Below, piece after piece: positions 26,748-35,919 of a stretch of 64,000 nt of DNA (within the stretch, counting starts at the first letter, position 1; each line of letters starts with the position of its first letter). A program made the translations under genes and the position numbers. Location of the stretch: the NCBI RefSeq assembly GCF_027924145.1, contig NZ_BRVP01000012.1:58965-122964 (forward strand), given 5' to 3'. The notes beneath the pieces are model-generated. The model was not told where the DNA came from. It ran no database searches and was given only the letters and a program-made list of their open reading frames with translations. Source of the stretch: Neptunitalea chrysea. Its GTDB lineage: Bacteria; Bacteroidota; Bacteroidia; Flavobacteriales; Flavobacteriaceae.

Positions 26748-27425
26748 CTAGTATTCTTTAATTCTACCTCCTAAAAAGGTCTGTTTATCAATTACTTTCG
26801 GGCTACCATGAATATCAATATCTCCACCCGCTTTAACTTCTGCATCTACATATTCGGTAGCAAAAATAACAGCTTCACCACCTGCACTTATTCGTACATA
26901 AGATTGTTTGGTTTTTAAATCTCTACCATGATATTCTCCTCCGGTTCTTATATTAACACCTTGTGTACTAGCAGTACCATGCGCATCAATTTGTCCACCG
27001 GTAACAGATTTAATCTCTAAACGTTCTACGTCTACATATACATCGATCTCACCACCCTCTTGCGCTTTTAATATAAGCTCTGTTACTTTAAAAGGTTCCG
27101 TATTTTCTATAAACGCTTGTTCGTTAGCATCTATAATATAAATAGGTGATTTATGATAAATACTTACAAAGGTATTATACCCATCAAACGATTCAGATAT
27201 ATCCATTTTAATCTTTAACTTACCATCTTTGTTAACAATAACAACATCATTTCTATTCTTACCTTTTATTACAGCCTTATTTTCATCACTTCTAATCAGT
27301 TTAACAGAAATACCATCAAAAGCTTTTACTTCTGAAAAATCTCCTAATGATTTCGTTATTTCATTCTGTGCAAATGACATAAAAGAGGTCATTACAAATA
27401 AAATTCCAACAGCTATATACTTCAT
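26748..27425 (-). CDS. GIN domain (DUF2807) secreted beta-helix protein
   Basis: A 225-residue protein. The signal peptide MKYIAVGILFVMTSFMSFAQ is followed by FSEVKAFDGISVKLIRSDEN, the usual DUF2807 opening, then repeated short strands rich in Gly and Asp (GGQIDAHGTASTQGVNIRTG, GGDIDIHGSPKVID). GIN domains form a beta-helix-like fold and are common in Bacteroidota; roles are unclear (adhesion or envelope sensing has been proposed). It is monocistronic with a strong terminator. Confidence 0.88.
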   Translation of the reverse strand: MKYIAVGILFVMTSFMSFAQNEITKSLGDFSEVKAFDGISVKLIRSDENKAVIKGKNRNDVVIVNKDGKLKIKMDISESFDGYNTFVSIYHKSPIYIIDANEQAFIENTEPFKVTELILKAQEGGEIDVYVDVERLEIKSVTGGQIDAHGTASTQGVNIRTGGEYHGRDLKTKQSYVRISAGGEAVIFATEYVDAEVKAGGDIDIHGSPKVIDKQTFLGGRIKEY

Positions 27426-27545
27426 AATTAAATTTGGTTTTGGTTTATGATTATTTAGAGTAAAGATGTTCTAAATTTTAAAATGTTACAGTTAATCTCA
27501 AATTAAATCATAATTAAAAAATATAAAACTTTGATAATTAGAAAA

Positions 27546-29732
27546 TTACACAATTTTCTTTCCTAATAATTCAAAATCAAGATGTCGTTTCATTAAGTCG
27601 GTAGACTTTACTTTTACAACAACCTCGTCTCCTAATTGGTACATATTCTTAGTAACTTCACCAACAATTGCATAGAGTTTCTCATCAAATGTATAGTAAT
27701 CATCATCTATATCACGTATACGAACCATACCTTCACATTTGTTCTCAATTATTTCTACATAAATACCCCATTCGGTAACCCCCGAAATAACACCTAAGAA
27801 CTCTTGATCTTTATGGTCTTCCATAAATTTAATCTGCATATACTTAATAGAATCTCTTTCGGCATTTGCAGCTAAACTTTCCATATTTGATGAGTGTCTA
27901 CATTTTTCCTCATATTCTTCCTCTTTTGCAGAAGCTCCACCATCTAAATAAAGTTGTAACAAACGATGTACCATAACATCTGGGTATCGCCTAATAGGCG
28001 ATGTAAAATGACTATAATAATCAAAAGCTAAACCATAATGACCAATATTATCGGTAGTATAAACCGCTTTACTCATACTACGTATTGCCATAGTATCTAC
28101 TAAATTCTGTTCTCTTTTCCCCTGCACATCCTTTAACAAACCATTTAAAGATGAGGTAATGGTAGCTCTGTTTTTAAAATCTAAGCTATATCCAAATCGG
28201 GTAATAATTCCTTGTAACTGCATTAATTTTTCATCATCAGGTTCATCATGTATCCTGTATACAAAGGTTTTTTCCTGTTTTCCTATAAACTCAGCCACTT
28301 TTCTATTAGCTAAAAGCATAAACTCCTCTATTAACTTATTAGAGTCTCTAGCCTCTTTAAAATAAACCCCAACCGGTTCACTATTTTCATCAAGCCTAAA
28401 CTTCACTTCCACCTTATCAAATGAAATAGCCCCATTACGCATACGATTACTACGCATAATTTTAGCCAATCTATCTAACGTAAGTACAGCATTTACAATA
28501 GTGTCATCTACTGTATAAGATTCTCCGGTTAGTGAAATTTCTGCTGGTATAGTATTTTCTTTCGTTTCAATAATACACTGCGCTTCTTCATACGCAAAAC
28601 GTTGATCTGAATAGGTTACGGTTCTACCAAACCATTTATTAACAACTTGTGATTTATCATTTATTTCAAACACCGCAGAAAACGTATATTTTTCCTCATT
28701 CGGACGTAACGAACATGCCTTATTAGATAGTATTTCTGGTAACATAGGTACTACCCTATCTACTAAATACACCGAAGTTGCTCGGTTATATGCTTCTTCA
28801 TCTAAAATACTACCCGGTTCAACATAATGAGATACATCTGCAATATGAATACCTATTTCAAAATTTCCATTATCTAATACTTGGAAAGATAATGCATCAT
28901 CAAAATCTTTTGCATCTTTAGGATCTATAGTAAACGTAAGTACCTTACGCATATCTCTTCTCTTCGCAATTTCTTCCTCCTTAATAGACGTATCTAACTG
29001 ATTTGCATAATGTTCTACTTCAAGAGGAAACTCATAAGGCAAACCATACTCAGCTAGTATAGCATGCATTTCTGTATTGTGTTCCCCTGGTTTACCAAGT
29101 ACTTGTATTACTTTACCATATGGCGAATCTGCTTTCTCTGGCCAATCGTTAATTTCTACAATTACTTTATCACCATCTTCTGCCCCACTAAGTTTATTTT
29201 TTGGAACAAAAATATCGGTATACATTCTAAAATCGGTAGCTACTACAAATGCAAACTTTGGATGTATTTGCACAATACCCACAAAATGCACCTTTTTACG
29301 TTGTATAATTTTTGTAATCTCCCCTTCTATTTTTTTACTACTGCGTCTCCTAGGAAATACATATACTTCAACTTCATCGCCATGTAATGCTTTGTTTAAT
29401 AAATTAGAGGGAATAAATACGTCGGAATCTAAATCTTCGCAAATAACATACGCATTACCTCTACCGGTAACATCTACAATACCAGTGTGATAATTTAAGT
29501 TAGGTATAGCTCTATACTTACCTCTCTCTGGTTCTTCTATACGTTTTCCTTCTTTTAACTGAACCAGTTTTTTAATTAGTAAATTTCTGCCAGAAGTATC
29601 TGTTATTCCTAATTTAGCCGCAATTTGCTTGTAGTTAAATAGTTGCGACTGATTTTTTTCTAAAACAGTAAATATGCCCTTGGTAATTTCATTCTTTTTC
29701 TGCTTTTGAGCTCTTTCTCTTTTTCTTGACAT
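27546..29732 (-). CDS. rnr: Ribonuclease R
   Basis: A 728-residue 3'-5' exoribonuclease. Order: N-terminal winged helix region (about 1-75), cold-shock/OB domains (about 80-225), RNB catalytic domain (about 245-580) with the acidic metal-binding motif TIDPKDAKDFDDALSF, DEPDDEKLMQLQ and HYGLAFDYYSHFTSPIRRYPD, and a C-terminal S1 domain (about 645-725, FLGVISGVTEWGIYVEIIEN). RNase R degrades structured RNA and helps in ribosome quality control. It is the last minus-strand gene before the candidate origin. Confidence 0.95.
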   Translation of the reverse strand: MSRKRERAQKQKKNEITKGIFTVLEKNQSQLFNYKQIAAKLGITDTSGRNLLIKKLVQLKEGKRIEEPERGKYRAIPNLNYHTGIVDVTGRGNAYVICEDLDSDVFIPSNLLNKALHGDEVEVYVFPRRRSSKKIEGEITKIIQRKKVHFVGIVQIHPKFAFVVATDFRMYTDIFVPKNKLSGAEDGDKVIVEINDWPEKADSPYGKVIQVLGKPGEHNTEMHAILAEYGLPYEFPLEVEHYANQLDTSIKEEEIAKRRDMRKVLTFTIDPKDAKDFDDALSFQVLDNGNFEIGIHIADVSHYVEPGSILDEEAYNRATSVYLVDRVVPMLPEILSNKACSLRPNEEKYTFSAVFEINDKSQVVNKWFGRTVTYSDQRFAYEEAQCIIETKENTIPAEISLTGESYTVDDTIVNAVLTLDRLAKIMRSNRMRNGAISFDKVEVKFRLDENSEPVGVYFKEARDSNKLIEEFMLLANRKVAEFIGKQEKTFVYRIHDEPDDEKLMQLQGIITRFGYSLDFKNRATITSSLNGLLKDVQGKREQNLVDTMAIRSMSKAVYTTDNIGHYGLAFDYYSHFTSPIRRYPDVMVHRLLQLYLDGGASAKEEEYEEKCRHSSNMESLAANAERDSIKYMQIKFMEDHKDQEFLGVISGVTEWGIYVEIIENKCEGMVRIRDIDDDYYTFDEKLYAIVGEVTKNMYQLGDEVVVKVKSTDLMKRHLDFELLGKKIV

Positions 29733-29773
29733 AAATGTTTATATAAATGAATCAGTAATGTACAAATATTTTA

Positions 29774-29803
29774 TTCGATTATCGATATTAAATAGTTTAA
29801 GCC
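29774..29803 (-). repeat. Degenerate remnant of the dispersed repeat (half B)
   Basis: CGATTATCGATATTAAATAG then TTTAAGCC resembles the half-B end of the repeat in inverse orientation. Confidence 0.4.
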
Positions 29804-29943
29804 TTTTTTAAATTAAAAATTCTTAATCATAAATTGTATCAAAAGGGAACTCTATTCAATGCCAGATACCCATCGAAAAAATGAAAAGTTAAAATTTTAT
29901 TAAAAAAAGTGTAATATTTAGAAAGTTTCAACGTCTATATAGT

Positions 29944-30129
29944 ATGAGGAAAATTTATTTGGTCATATTATTCTTTGTTTCACTCTTTCTATCGGGGATG
30001 ATTTACTTCATTATCACCATCGATAAGTCTTTTGCAAAGAAAGAAAAAGTTATGATTGAAAGAAAAAAAGACTCTGAATCTTCAGAAACTTTTTTTTACT
30101 ACATAACAGATAAACCTATTGAAGCATAA
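29944..30129 (+). CDS. Possible small single-helix membrane protein
   Basis: A 61-residue frame: MRKIYLVILFFVSLFLSGM leads a strong hydrophobic helix (about residues 4-25), then a charged tail (KSFAKKEKVMIERKKDSE, FFYYITDKPIEA). The protein-like layout supports it, but there is no clear ribosome-binding site and I do not recognise a family. It lies alone between rnr and the candidate origin. Confidence 0.4.
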   Translation: MRKIYLVILFFVSLFLSGMIYFIITIDKSFAKKEKVMIERKKDSESSETFFYYITDKPIEA

Positions 30130-30830
30130 CTTTCGATATCTACTTTTAAGTATTTCTAATTTCTTTTAATTATATCCGAATTTTCATTTAACCAATTTAT
30201 TCGATAATCAAGATTGAATACTCTAAGACTTATTTAAAAATAGTTTACTTTAATTGTTATCAACATATACTATTAATTATTCTTTTCTTCTTTTTTAAAA
30301 TTTAAAATAAATGGTGGTTATTATAGCGTGTTAATAGCGGTATAAATTTTCTTAGATTTATTTTTTTTCTGATTTATTAAAAGAGATAATCATGTAATTA
30401 ACATTAAATTTACATTGTAAAATGTTATTTTTCAGCTACTTTTTAGTAGATATTAACAATTGTTAATAGTTGTAAACAGGAGTGTTTTTTTAATATTTTT
30501 AGGTGCTGGTAGGTGTTCATAATGGTTGTTGATAATGGGGATAACTTTGAATAAATAATTATAATATTTACTTGGTAAATTCAGAATAGTTTACAATAGG
30601 GATATATTTAGTTAAGATCAAAATAAATTTTATAGTTTTTTGCCACCACTTTTCAACAATTAATGTAAATTTTTAATTAGCTGAAATTTAAGTAATTGTA
30701 AATTTTAAAGTTAATAACTGTTTATAACCATTTAACTAGCTGATTTATAATAGAATAATTAGTTAATAACTAGTATACCCCTTTATTTAGATGTAACTAT
30801 ACTCGTTATATGCAGAGGCTATTTTGTAGT
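30130..30830. other. Candidate chromosomal replication origin (oriC)
   Basis: About 700 bases of very AT-rich sequence with no gene. DnaA-box-like 9-mers: TTATCAACA at 30257-30265, the same on the minus strand at 30527-30535, TTTTCAACA at 30650-30658, and TTATAAACA on the minus strand at 30719-30727. There is also an 18-base perfect palindrome (TATTAACAATTGTTAATA, 30451-30468) and two copies of AGTTAATAACT (30709-30719 and 30761-30771). rnr ends its strand to the left and rpiB begins to the right, so the flanking genes point away from it. G/C balance of sampled lines shifts between its two sides. Confidence 0.5.
30189..30232 (-). repeat. Degenerate copy of the dispersed repeat (half B)
   Basis: TTTATTCGATAATCAAGATT followed by GAATACTCTAAGACTTAT resembles half B in inverse orientation. 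Confidence 0.5.
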
Positions 30831-30834
30831 TTTG
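30827..30834 (+). promoter_or_regulatory. Promoter -7 element of rpiB
   Basis: TAGTTTTG matches TAnnTTTG, 29 bases before the ATG at 30864. It lies downstream of the alternative ATG at 30810, which is therefore unlikely to be the start. Confidence 0.55.
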
Positions 30835-30863
30835 TAACTACTAATCTTTATAACATTCAAATT

Positions 30864-31295
30864 ATGAAAATTGCTATTAGTAATGATCATGCGGGTCCTG
30901 AATATAAATTTGCCATTGTTGATTATTTAAATTCTATTGGTGTAGAGGTAACTAATTATGGTACAGATACGCCTGACAGTGTTGATTATGCTGATTTTGG
31001 ACATCCGGTAGCTACCGATGTTGAAAATGGAGTTGTTGATTTTGGTATTGTAATTTGTGGTAGTGGTAATGGTATCTCTATGACCGTTAATAAACATGCC
31101 GGTGTGAGAGCTGCTTTATGCTGGACAAAGGAAATAGCTGAGTTAGCGCGCCAACATAATAATGCTAATATTTTAAGTATTCCGGCACGTTATACTTCTA
31201 TACAACAAGCAGTTGAAATGGTAAAAACTTTTTTAAACACTGAATTTGAGGGAGGTAGACATGCTAATAGAATAGCTAAAATACCTTGTGCATAA
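30864..31295 (+). CDS. rpiB: Ribose-5-phosphate isomerase B
   Basis: A 143-residue protein of standard RpiB length. MKIAISNDHAGPEYK carries the conserved D-H-A-G (residues about 8-11), and VICGSGNGISMTVNKH (about 65-80) holds the catalytic Cys-Gly-Ser-Gly loop. HANRIAKI near the C-terminus has the phosphate-binding Arg/His. It interconverts ribose 5-phosphate and ribulose 5-phosphate in the pentose phosphate pathway. The ATG at 30864 was chosen because residues before it do not fit the family and the promoter lies between the two ATGs. Confidence 0.95.
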   Translation: MKIAISNDHAGPEYKFAIVDYLNSIGVEVTNYGTDTPDSVDYADFGHPVATDVENGVVDFGIVICGSGNGISMTVNKHAGVRAALCWTKEIAELARQHNNANILSIPARYTSIQQAVEMVKTFLNTEFEGGRHANRIAKIPCA

Positions 31296-31314
31296 AATAA
31301 GTTTTAAAAGAGAA

Positions 31315-31667
31315 GAGCTTTTTTTAGAAACAAGCATATAAAACCTACTGCAATGCGTTTACTCGTGTTGCAGTATTTGTTTAATAGCAAATAGACGGTT
31401 TCTTTTTAAAATAGAAGAAGTATTATCCACTGTAGATAAGTTTATCTATTTTAAGAAGTTTTAAACATTTAAAGAGTGTGGTATTGTGTATAGTATGCAC
31501 AAAAGTCATTTAGAGGACACCCTCATTTTCATTGTTCGAAATGTGATACTACTATATCTTTAAGTAGTGTTTTATTAACGGGAATTAGACTTCAAGAAAA
31601 TTTTATTTTACAACAGGAAGAGCATCTTATTCATGTTTTTTTTGAAAAATGCAACACAATTGCATAA
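31315..31667 (+). pseudogene. Decayed Fur-family (Fur/Zur-like) repressor gene
   Basis: Translating in shifting frames recovers a Fur-like protein. First comes IKPTAMRLLVLQYLFNSK (about 31339-31391), then a TAG stop. After a frame change comes KIEEVLSTVDKFIYFKKF, a TAA stop, then TFKECGIVYSMHKSHLEDT. After another frame change come HPHFHCSKCDTTISLS and LQQEEHLIHVFFEKC up to a stop at 31665-31667. The HxHFHCxxC block and the TLYRTLKTFEEKGIIH-like helix region are the Fur-family landmarks. At least two in-frame stops and two frameshifts mean it is not functional. It lies just before the zinc exporter gene. Confidence 0.7.
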
Positions 31668-31677
31668 CCTATATACG

Positions 31678-31685
31678 TACCTTTG
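31678..31685 (+). promoter_or_regulatory. Probable promoter -7 element of the CDF exporter
   Basis: TACCTTTG matches TAnnTTTG, 68 bases before the ATG. A TTG lies 15 bases upstream, shorter than the usual spacing. Confidence 0.4.
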
Positions 31686-31753
31686 TAACTAACAATTAGT
31701 TTAGATTCAATTTTTCGAGTATAATTCTTGCTACGCGAGTTAAGATTATAAGT

Positions 31754-32680
31754 ATGTCGCACCATCATCACCATCATAGAGGAGGCCATCATCATCACGA
31801 CCATGACCTACATGGAAAGAATTTATTGTTTTCTATTTTTTTGAATATTATTATTACGGCATCTCAGGCAGTAGGCGGATTGATATCGGGTAGTTTGTCT
31901 TTAATATCAGATGCACTTCATAATTTTAGCGATGTTATTTCATTAATCATTAGTTATGTAGCTAGAAAACTTTCTAAAAAGAAAGCTTCTACCAATAAAA
32001 CATTTGGTTATAAAAGAGCAGAAATTATAGCTGCATTTGTAAATTCTGCTACCTTAATTTTAGTGGCAGTGTATCTTGTTAAGGAAGCTATAGAACGTTT
32101 TATTACGCCAATCCCAATTAAATCGGGTATTGTTATTTGGTTAGCGCTATTAGGTATTTTAGCAAATGGTTTGAGTGTACTATTACTTAAAAAATCTGCT
32201 AAAGACAATATGAATATGAGATCGGCGTATATACATTTACTAACCGATATGCTTGCAAGTGTTGCAGTATTGATTGGAGGTTTGCTAATGAAGTATTTTG
32301 AGATTTATTGGGTAGATAGTATTTTAACGTTCGCTATTGCCATATATCTTATTGTTGTTGGGTATGATTTGCTAAAAGGGTCTACTAAAATACTTATGTT
32401 ATTTACTCCGGAAAATATTAATATTAAGGAGATTGTAAGAGCGGTTCATAAAATTAAATATGTACAAAAACTACATCATATTCATGTGTGGCATTTAAAT
32501 GAGGATGAATTGCATTTAGAAGCACATTTAGATTGTTCAGAAGATTTAACTATTTCAGAATTTGATACGGTGTTACACGAAATAGAGCATGTATTAGAAG
32601 ATAAGTTTGGTATTAATCATATCAATATTCAACCTGAATACAGGAAAGAGGATGTAAAAGATTTTATTGTTCAAGATTAA
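31754..32680 (+). CDS. Cation diffusion facilitator (zinc/cobalt/cadmium efflux)
   Basis: A 308-residue CDF transporter. The N-terminus is very His-rich (MSHHHHHHRGGHHHHDHD), a likely metal-binding segment. Six transmembrane helices lie at about 25-200. The metal-binding sites are visible as SLISDALHNFSDVISL (HxxxD) and AYIHLLTDMLASVAVL (HxxxD). The cytoplasmic domain (about 215-300) has HIHVWHLNEDELHLEAHLDC. CDF proteins exchange Zn2+ for H+ at the inner membrane. The next gene starts nine bases later, so both are one transcript. Confidence 0.93.
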   Translation: MSHHHHHHRGGHHHHDHDLHGKNLLFSIFLNIIITASQAVGGLISGSLSLISDALHNFSDVISLIISYVARKLSKKKASTNKTFGYKRAEIIAAFVNSATLILVAVYLVKEAIERFITPIPIKSGIVIWLALLGILANGLSVLLLKKSAKDNMNMRSAYIHLLTDMLASVAVLIGGLLMKYFEIYWVDSILTFAIAIYLIVVGYDLLKGSTKILMLFTPENINIKEIVRAVHKIKYVQKLHHIHVWHLNEDELHLEAHLDCSEDLTISEFDTVLHEIEHVLEDKFGINHINIQPEYRKEDVKDFIVQD

Positions 32681-32689
32681 TTGGCTTCG

Positions 32690-33133
32690 ATGAATATTAC
32701 TATAAAAGTTTTTAATGAATTAACCATAAATGAACTTTATGCGATTTTACAATTGCGCAGTGAGGTGTTTGTGGTAGAGCAAGATTGTGTGTATCAAGAC
32801 ATAGATGATAAGGATCAAAAAGCCTTTCATTTGATAGGAGAAGATGAGGGTAAAGTAGTAGCTTATACGCGTATTTTTAAGCCTGGTGATTATTTTGAAT
32901 ATTCTAGTATTGGACGTGTTGTTGTGAAGCAAACCAAACGAAGATTTGGCTATGGACACGATATTATAAAGGCTTCCATAGAATTTATTGTAGCAGAATT
33001 GGCTGCTACAACTATTAAAATATCTGCTCAGGAATATTTAAAAGATTTCTATGAGTCTCACGGTTTTCTGCAAGTGGGAGAAGGATATTTAGAAGATGGT
33101 ATTCCGCATATAGGAATGTTATATTATAAATAA
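32690..33133 (+). CDS. GNAT family N-acetyltransferase, ElaA-like
   Basis: A 147-residue protein. The opening FNELTINELYAILQLRSEVF and VVEQDCVYQDIDDKDQ are typical of ElaA. The acetyl-CoA-binding region is VVVKQTKRRFGYGHDIIKAS, where the classic Q/RxxGxG reads RRFGYG. The acyl acceptor is unknown. The ATG at 32690 is used; a TTG three codons earlier is less likely. It probably rides on the CDF transcript. Confidence 0.85.
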   Translation: MNITIKVFNELTINELYAILQLRSEVFVVEQDCVYQDIDDKDQKAFHLIGEDEGKVVAYTRIFKPGDYFEYSSIGRVVVKQTKRRFGYGHDIIKASIEFIVAELAATTIKISAQEYLKDFYESHGFLQVGEGYLEDGIPHIGMLYYK

Positions 33134-33196
33134 TTACAGTCAAAACTGTAACATATAGTATTTTTTTGAATCTTTATTTTAAGAAAAATACTATAT

Positions 33197-35572
33197 ATGA
33201 AATCTTATTTTCTTCTTTTTGCGTTATTAACTTCTTTAGTAAGTTTTGGACAAAAATCAACGATTAAAGGGCTTGTAGTAGATAAAAATACAAACGAATC
33301 TATACTCTATGCAGAGGTAACAGTATCAGCAGTAACCAATGATACTATAACGTATGGAGCTATTACCAATGAAAAAGGATTCTTTCAAATTAAAAATGTG
33401 CCCTATGGTACTTATATTTTTAATGCTAGTTTTTTAGGTTTTAGTAAAGTGCAAAAAGAAATAGTAGTTACAAATAAGGTAACTAATTTGGAAACTATTT
33501 TTTTAGAACAAGGTGCCGAAAATTTAGATGAGGTTGTGGTTACCAAAACAAAAGCTGCTATTCAGTATAAAGTAGACAGACAAATTATTAATGCGGCTAG
33601 TTTTCCAGAAGCCACTGTAGCAGTAGATTTATTAAAAAATGTACCTTCTTTACAAGTAGATGTAACAGGAGAAGTTACCTATAGAGGAGATGGTACTTTT
33701 AAAGTATACATCAATGGACATCCGGTGCCAAATGGCACAGAGAAATTACAACAAATTCCGGCCGAACAAATAGATCATATTGAGGTGATAACGAATCCGT
33801 CTTCAGAATTTAGTGCAGAGGGTACGGCTGGTATTATACAAATTATACTTAAAAAAACACGTTTAGAGGGGTATGCAATTAATGTTACTGCAAGCACTTC
33901 TACCTTAGGATCTTATTATGGAAATGCTTCTATTGATAAGAAAACGGATAAAAGTGGGTGGTATATTAATGTAAATGGCGGTAGAAGGTTTTGGAATAAA
34001 ATAGACCATGATATTAGACAATCTGCTACAGACAACGAGCTATTATATGCTACGCATTTAGTAAAGACCTCGAAAAGAGGAAATAAAAGAATAGAACTTG
34101 AGACTGGGTTTAATTATGATATTACCGATAAGGATTATATAGATGTAGCGTTTAATATTGAACCTATAAAAAACCAAAGTAGTAATTTGAGTAATGGTTG
34201 GGTATCTACTGAAGTGTATGAGAATACTAATTTAATTGAAGATGGTTATTATGACCTTATTAGCAGTTATAAAAATAAGTATGGATATTATGGGGGTTCG
34301 TTGTCATATAATCACTTTTTTAATGAAGATAAATCACATAAATTAATTTTTGACGGAAGTATTTCTAACTATATGAGTCCGTACGAAGAAGCGTTTGTTG
34401 ATACTAAAGTTTATGAAACAGAAACACAGCAAATAGGCTCTCAAAATTATGAGAAGAATGAGCTTATGATTTCTGGTAAGTTTACTTATGAACATCCTTT
34501 TTCAGAAACTACGTTGTTTAAAATTGGTGCCGATGTAGATATAGATAATATACCCGAAATTGGAACCGAAAATGGAATGTATGTAGATGGAAATTTGATT
34601 CCTTTTTCCAACCAGCGTTCAAATCAAATTATAGACTATTCGAGAACTATTTATTCAGGTTTTACCAATTTTAGTAGTTCCTATAAAAAGTTTGAGTATA
34701 AATTAGGATTACGTACAGAGTATGAACATACAAAATCTAATTATACGTATATCAATAGTAATGGCAGTACGGTTTATGAACCGGCCTCTTATAATAGAAC
34801 AAAACTTTTTCCGAGTGCTTACCTATTATATAATTGGAACGATGATTTACAGTTAACTGCCAGTTATAGCAGACGAATAGAGCGTCCAGGATATTTTTCA
34901 TTAGTACCGGTATTTCAGTATTCTACTGTTACTTCTTATTACCAAGGCAATGCCGATATATTACCTACGTATATAAATGCATATGAAATAGCTTACAAAC
35001 AAAACTGGACAGATACTGATTATTTAAGTATTCAGGCATTTCATAATGTAAAAAATGGTGTAAGTACTAGTTATAATTATACTTATGAAGATGGAACTAT
35101 TATTTCTAAAGAACAGAATGTAGGTGATTCTTATAGTACCGGGATAGAATTTATGGGGAATATGAAGCCGGTAAAATGGTGGCAAACGAATCTTAGTTTA
35201 TCATTATTTAACTATAAGTTAGATGTAGATTTTGAAGATACAAAATACACTCAGGAACAGTTTAATTACAACGTAAAGTTTAACAATACGTTTACTATTT
35301 CTGATGATTTTAGCATACAATCTAATAGTTATTTCTATGGGGATTCAAAAGGTGCACAGAATTATTCAAAAGGCGCTTGGTTTACCTCTATTGGGGTTAA
35401 TAAGTCCTTTTTAAAAGATTCTTGGAAGGTGAATCTTTCAGGAGATAATATTTTTAATACGCGCGTATTGAGAAACACTACTACAGGTGATGGTTTTTCT
35501 AATTATTCTAAAATGGTTTTTTCTCCTAAGGTTACCTTAAAAGTAAGTTATACTTTTGATAATCAGAATTAA
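33197..35572 (+). CDS. Large TonB-type outer-membrane receptor with carboxypeptidase-like N-terminus
   Basis: A 791-residue protein. The signal peptide (about 1-18) is followed by a CarboxypepD_reg-like domain (STIKGLVVDKNTNESILYAE, about 20-110). A plug-like domain follows with VDLLKNVPSLQVDVTGEVTY and VITNPSSEFSAEGTAGIIQI, then a long barrel rich in aromatic residues. It matches the outer-membrane beta-barrel (OMP_b-brl_3) group of TonB-dependent proteins; the substrate is unknown. It resembles the gene at 61264 in layout and opening residues. Confidence 0.88.
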   Translation: MKSYFLLFALLTSLVSFGQKSTIKGLVVDKNTNESILYAEVTVSAVTNDTITYGAITNEKGFFQIKNVPYGTYIFNASFLGFSKVQKEIVVTNKVTNLETIFLEQGAENLDEVVVTKTKAAIQYKVDRQIINAASFPEATVAVDLLKNVPSLQVDVTGEVTYRGDGTFKVYINGHPVPNGTEKLQQIPAEQIDHIEVITNPSSEFSAEGTAGIIQIILKKTRLEGYAINVTASTSTLGSYYGNASIDKKTDKSGWYINVNGGRRFWNKIDHDIRQSATDNELLYATHLVKTSKRGNKRIELETGFNYDITDKDYIDVAFNIEPIKNQSSNLSNGWVSTEVYENTNLIEDGYYDLISSYKNKYGYYGGSLSYNHFFNEDKSHKLIFDGSISNYMSPYEEAFVDTKVYETETQQIGSQNYEKNELMISGKFTYEHPFSETTLFKIGADVDIDNIPEIGTENGMYVDGNLIPFSNQRSNQIIDYSRTIYSGFTNFSSSYKKFEYKLGLRTEYEHTKSNYTYINSNGSTVYEPASYNRTKLFPSAYLLYNWNDDLQLTASYSRRIERPGYFSLVPVFQYSTVTSYYQGNADILPTYINAYEIAYKQNWTDTDYLSIQAFHNVKNGVSTSYNYTYEDGTIISKEQNVGDSYSTGIEFMGNMKPVKWWQTNLSLSLFNYKLDVDFEDTKYTQEQFNYNVKFNNTFTISDDFSIQSNSYFYGDSKGAQNYSKGAWFTSIGVNKSFLKDSWKVNLSGDNIFNTRVLRNTTTGDGFSNYSKMVFSPKVTLKVSYTFDNQN

Positions 35573-35919
35573 TATTCATTAGGTAGAAATAAAAAAGAAC
35601 GGTATAGTATATATAATAAAGTGGGCTTAACTTTTTTTTGCGTGAAAAGAAATACTTGCTATTTATAGATTTAAAAAATTTATGGATAAGTTAAAAAAAA
35701 ACACTTAAGCATAAGCTTAAGTGTTTTAACCCTAATTTTTAGTTAGATAAAAGATTTTTTAACCCCAAAAAAAACCCAATCTTACTACAAATGTATATGT
35801 AAATAAACTTTTAAAAAATACTCAAATTGAGTATTTTAATAATTGAATATGCTTAAATATGCCTCTATAGATGAAAATTTATTAATATGCTAATTCTGTT
35901 TTTATTAGATAAAAAGATC
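35573..35919. other. Intergenic region between convergent receptor and LuxR genes
   Basis: About 350 AT-rich bases with a strong hairpin at 35697-35727 and a short TCAAATTGA palindrome near 35822. No gene is seen. Confidence 0.6.
35697..35727 (+). terminator. Terminator of the TonB-type receptor gene
   Basis: AACACTTAAG and CTTAAGTGTT form a perfect stem with a six-base loop. T-runs lie on both sides, so it may also serve the convergent LuxR transcript. Confidence 0.75.

Noticed and set aside
29064..29490. Two plus-strand frames over 100 codons opposite rnr
   Set aside because: They lie over well-conserved RNase R domains and overlap each other in different frames.
30810..30863. Earlier ATG as the rpiB start
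   Set aside because: The added 18 residues do not fit RpiB and the TAnnTTTG box lies between the two ATGs.
31351..31380. Hairpin ACTGCAA/TTGCAGT as the rpiB terminator
   Set aside because: The loop is long, no proper T-run follows, and the sequence reads as part of the Fur-like pseudogene.
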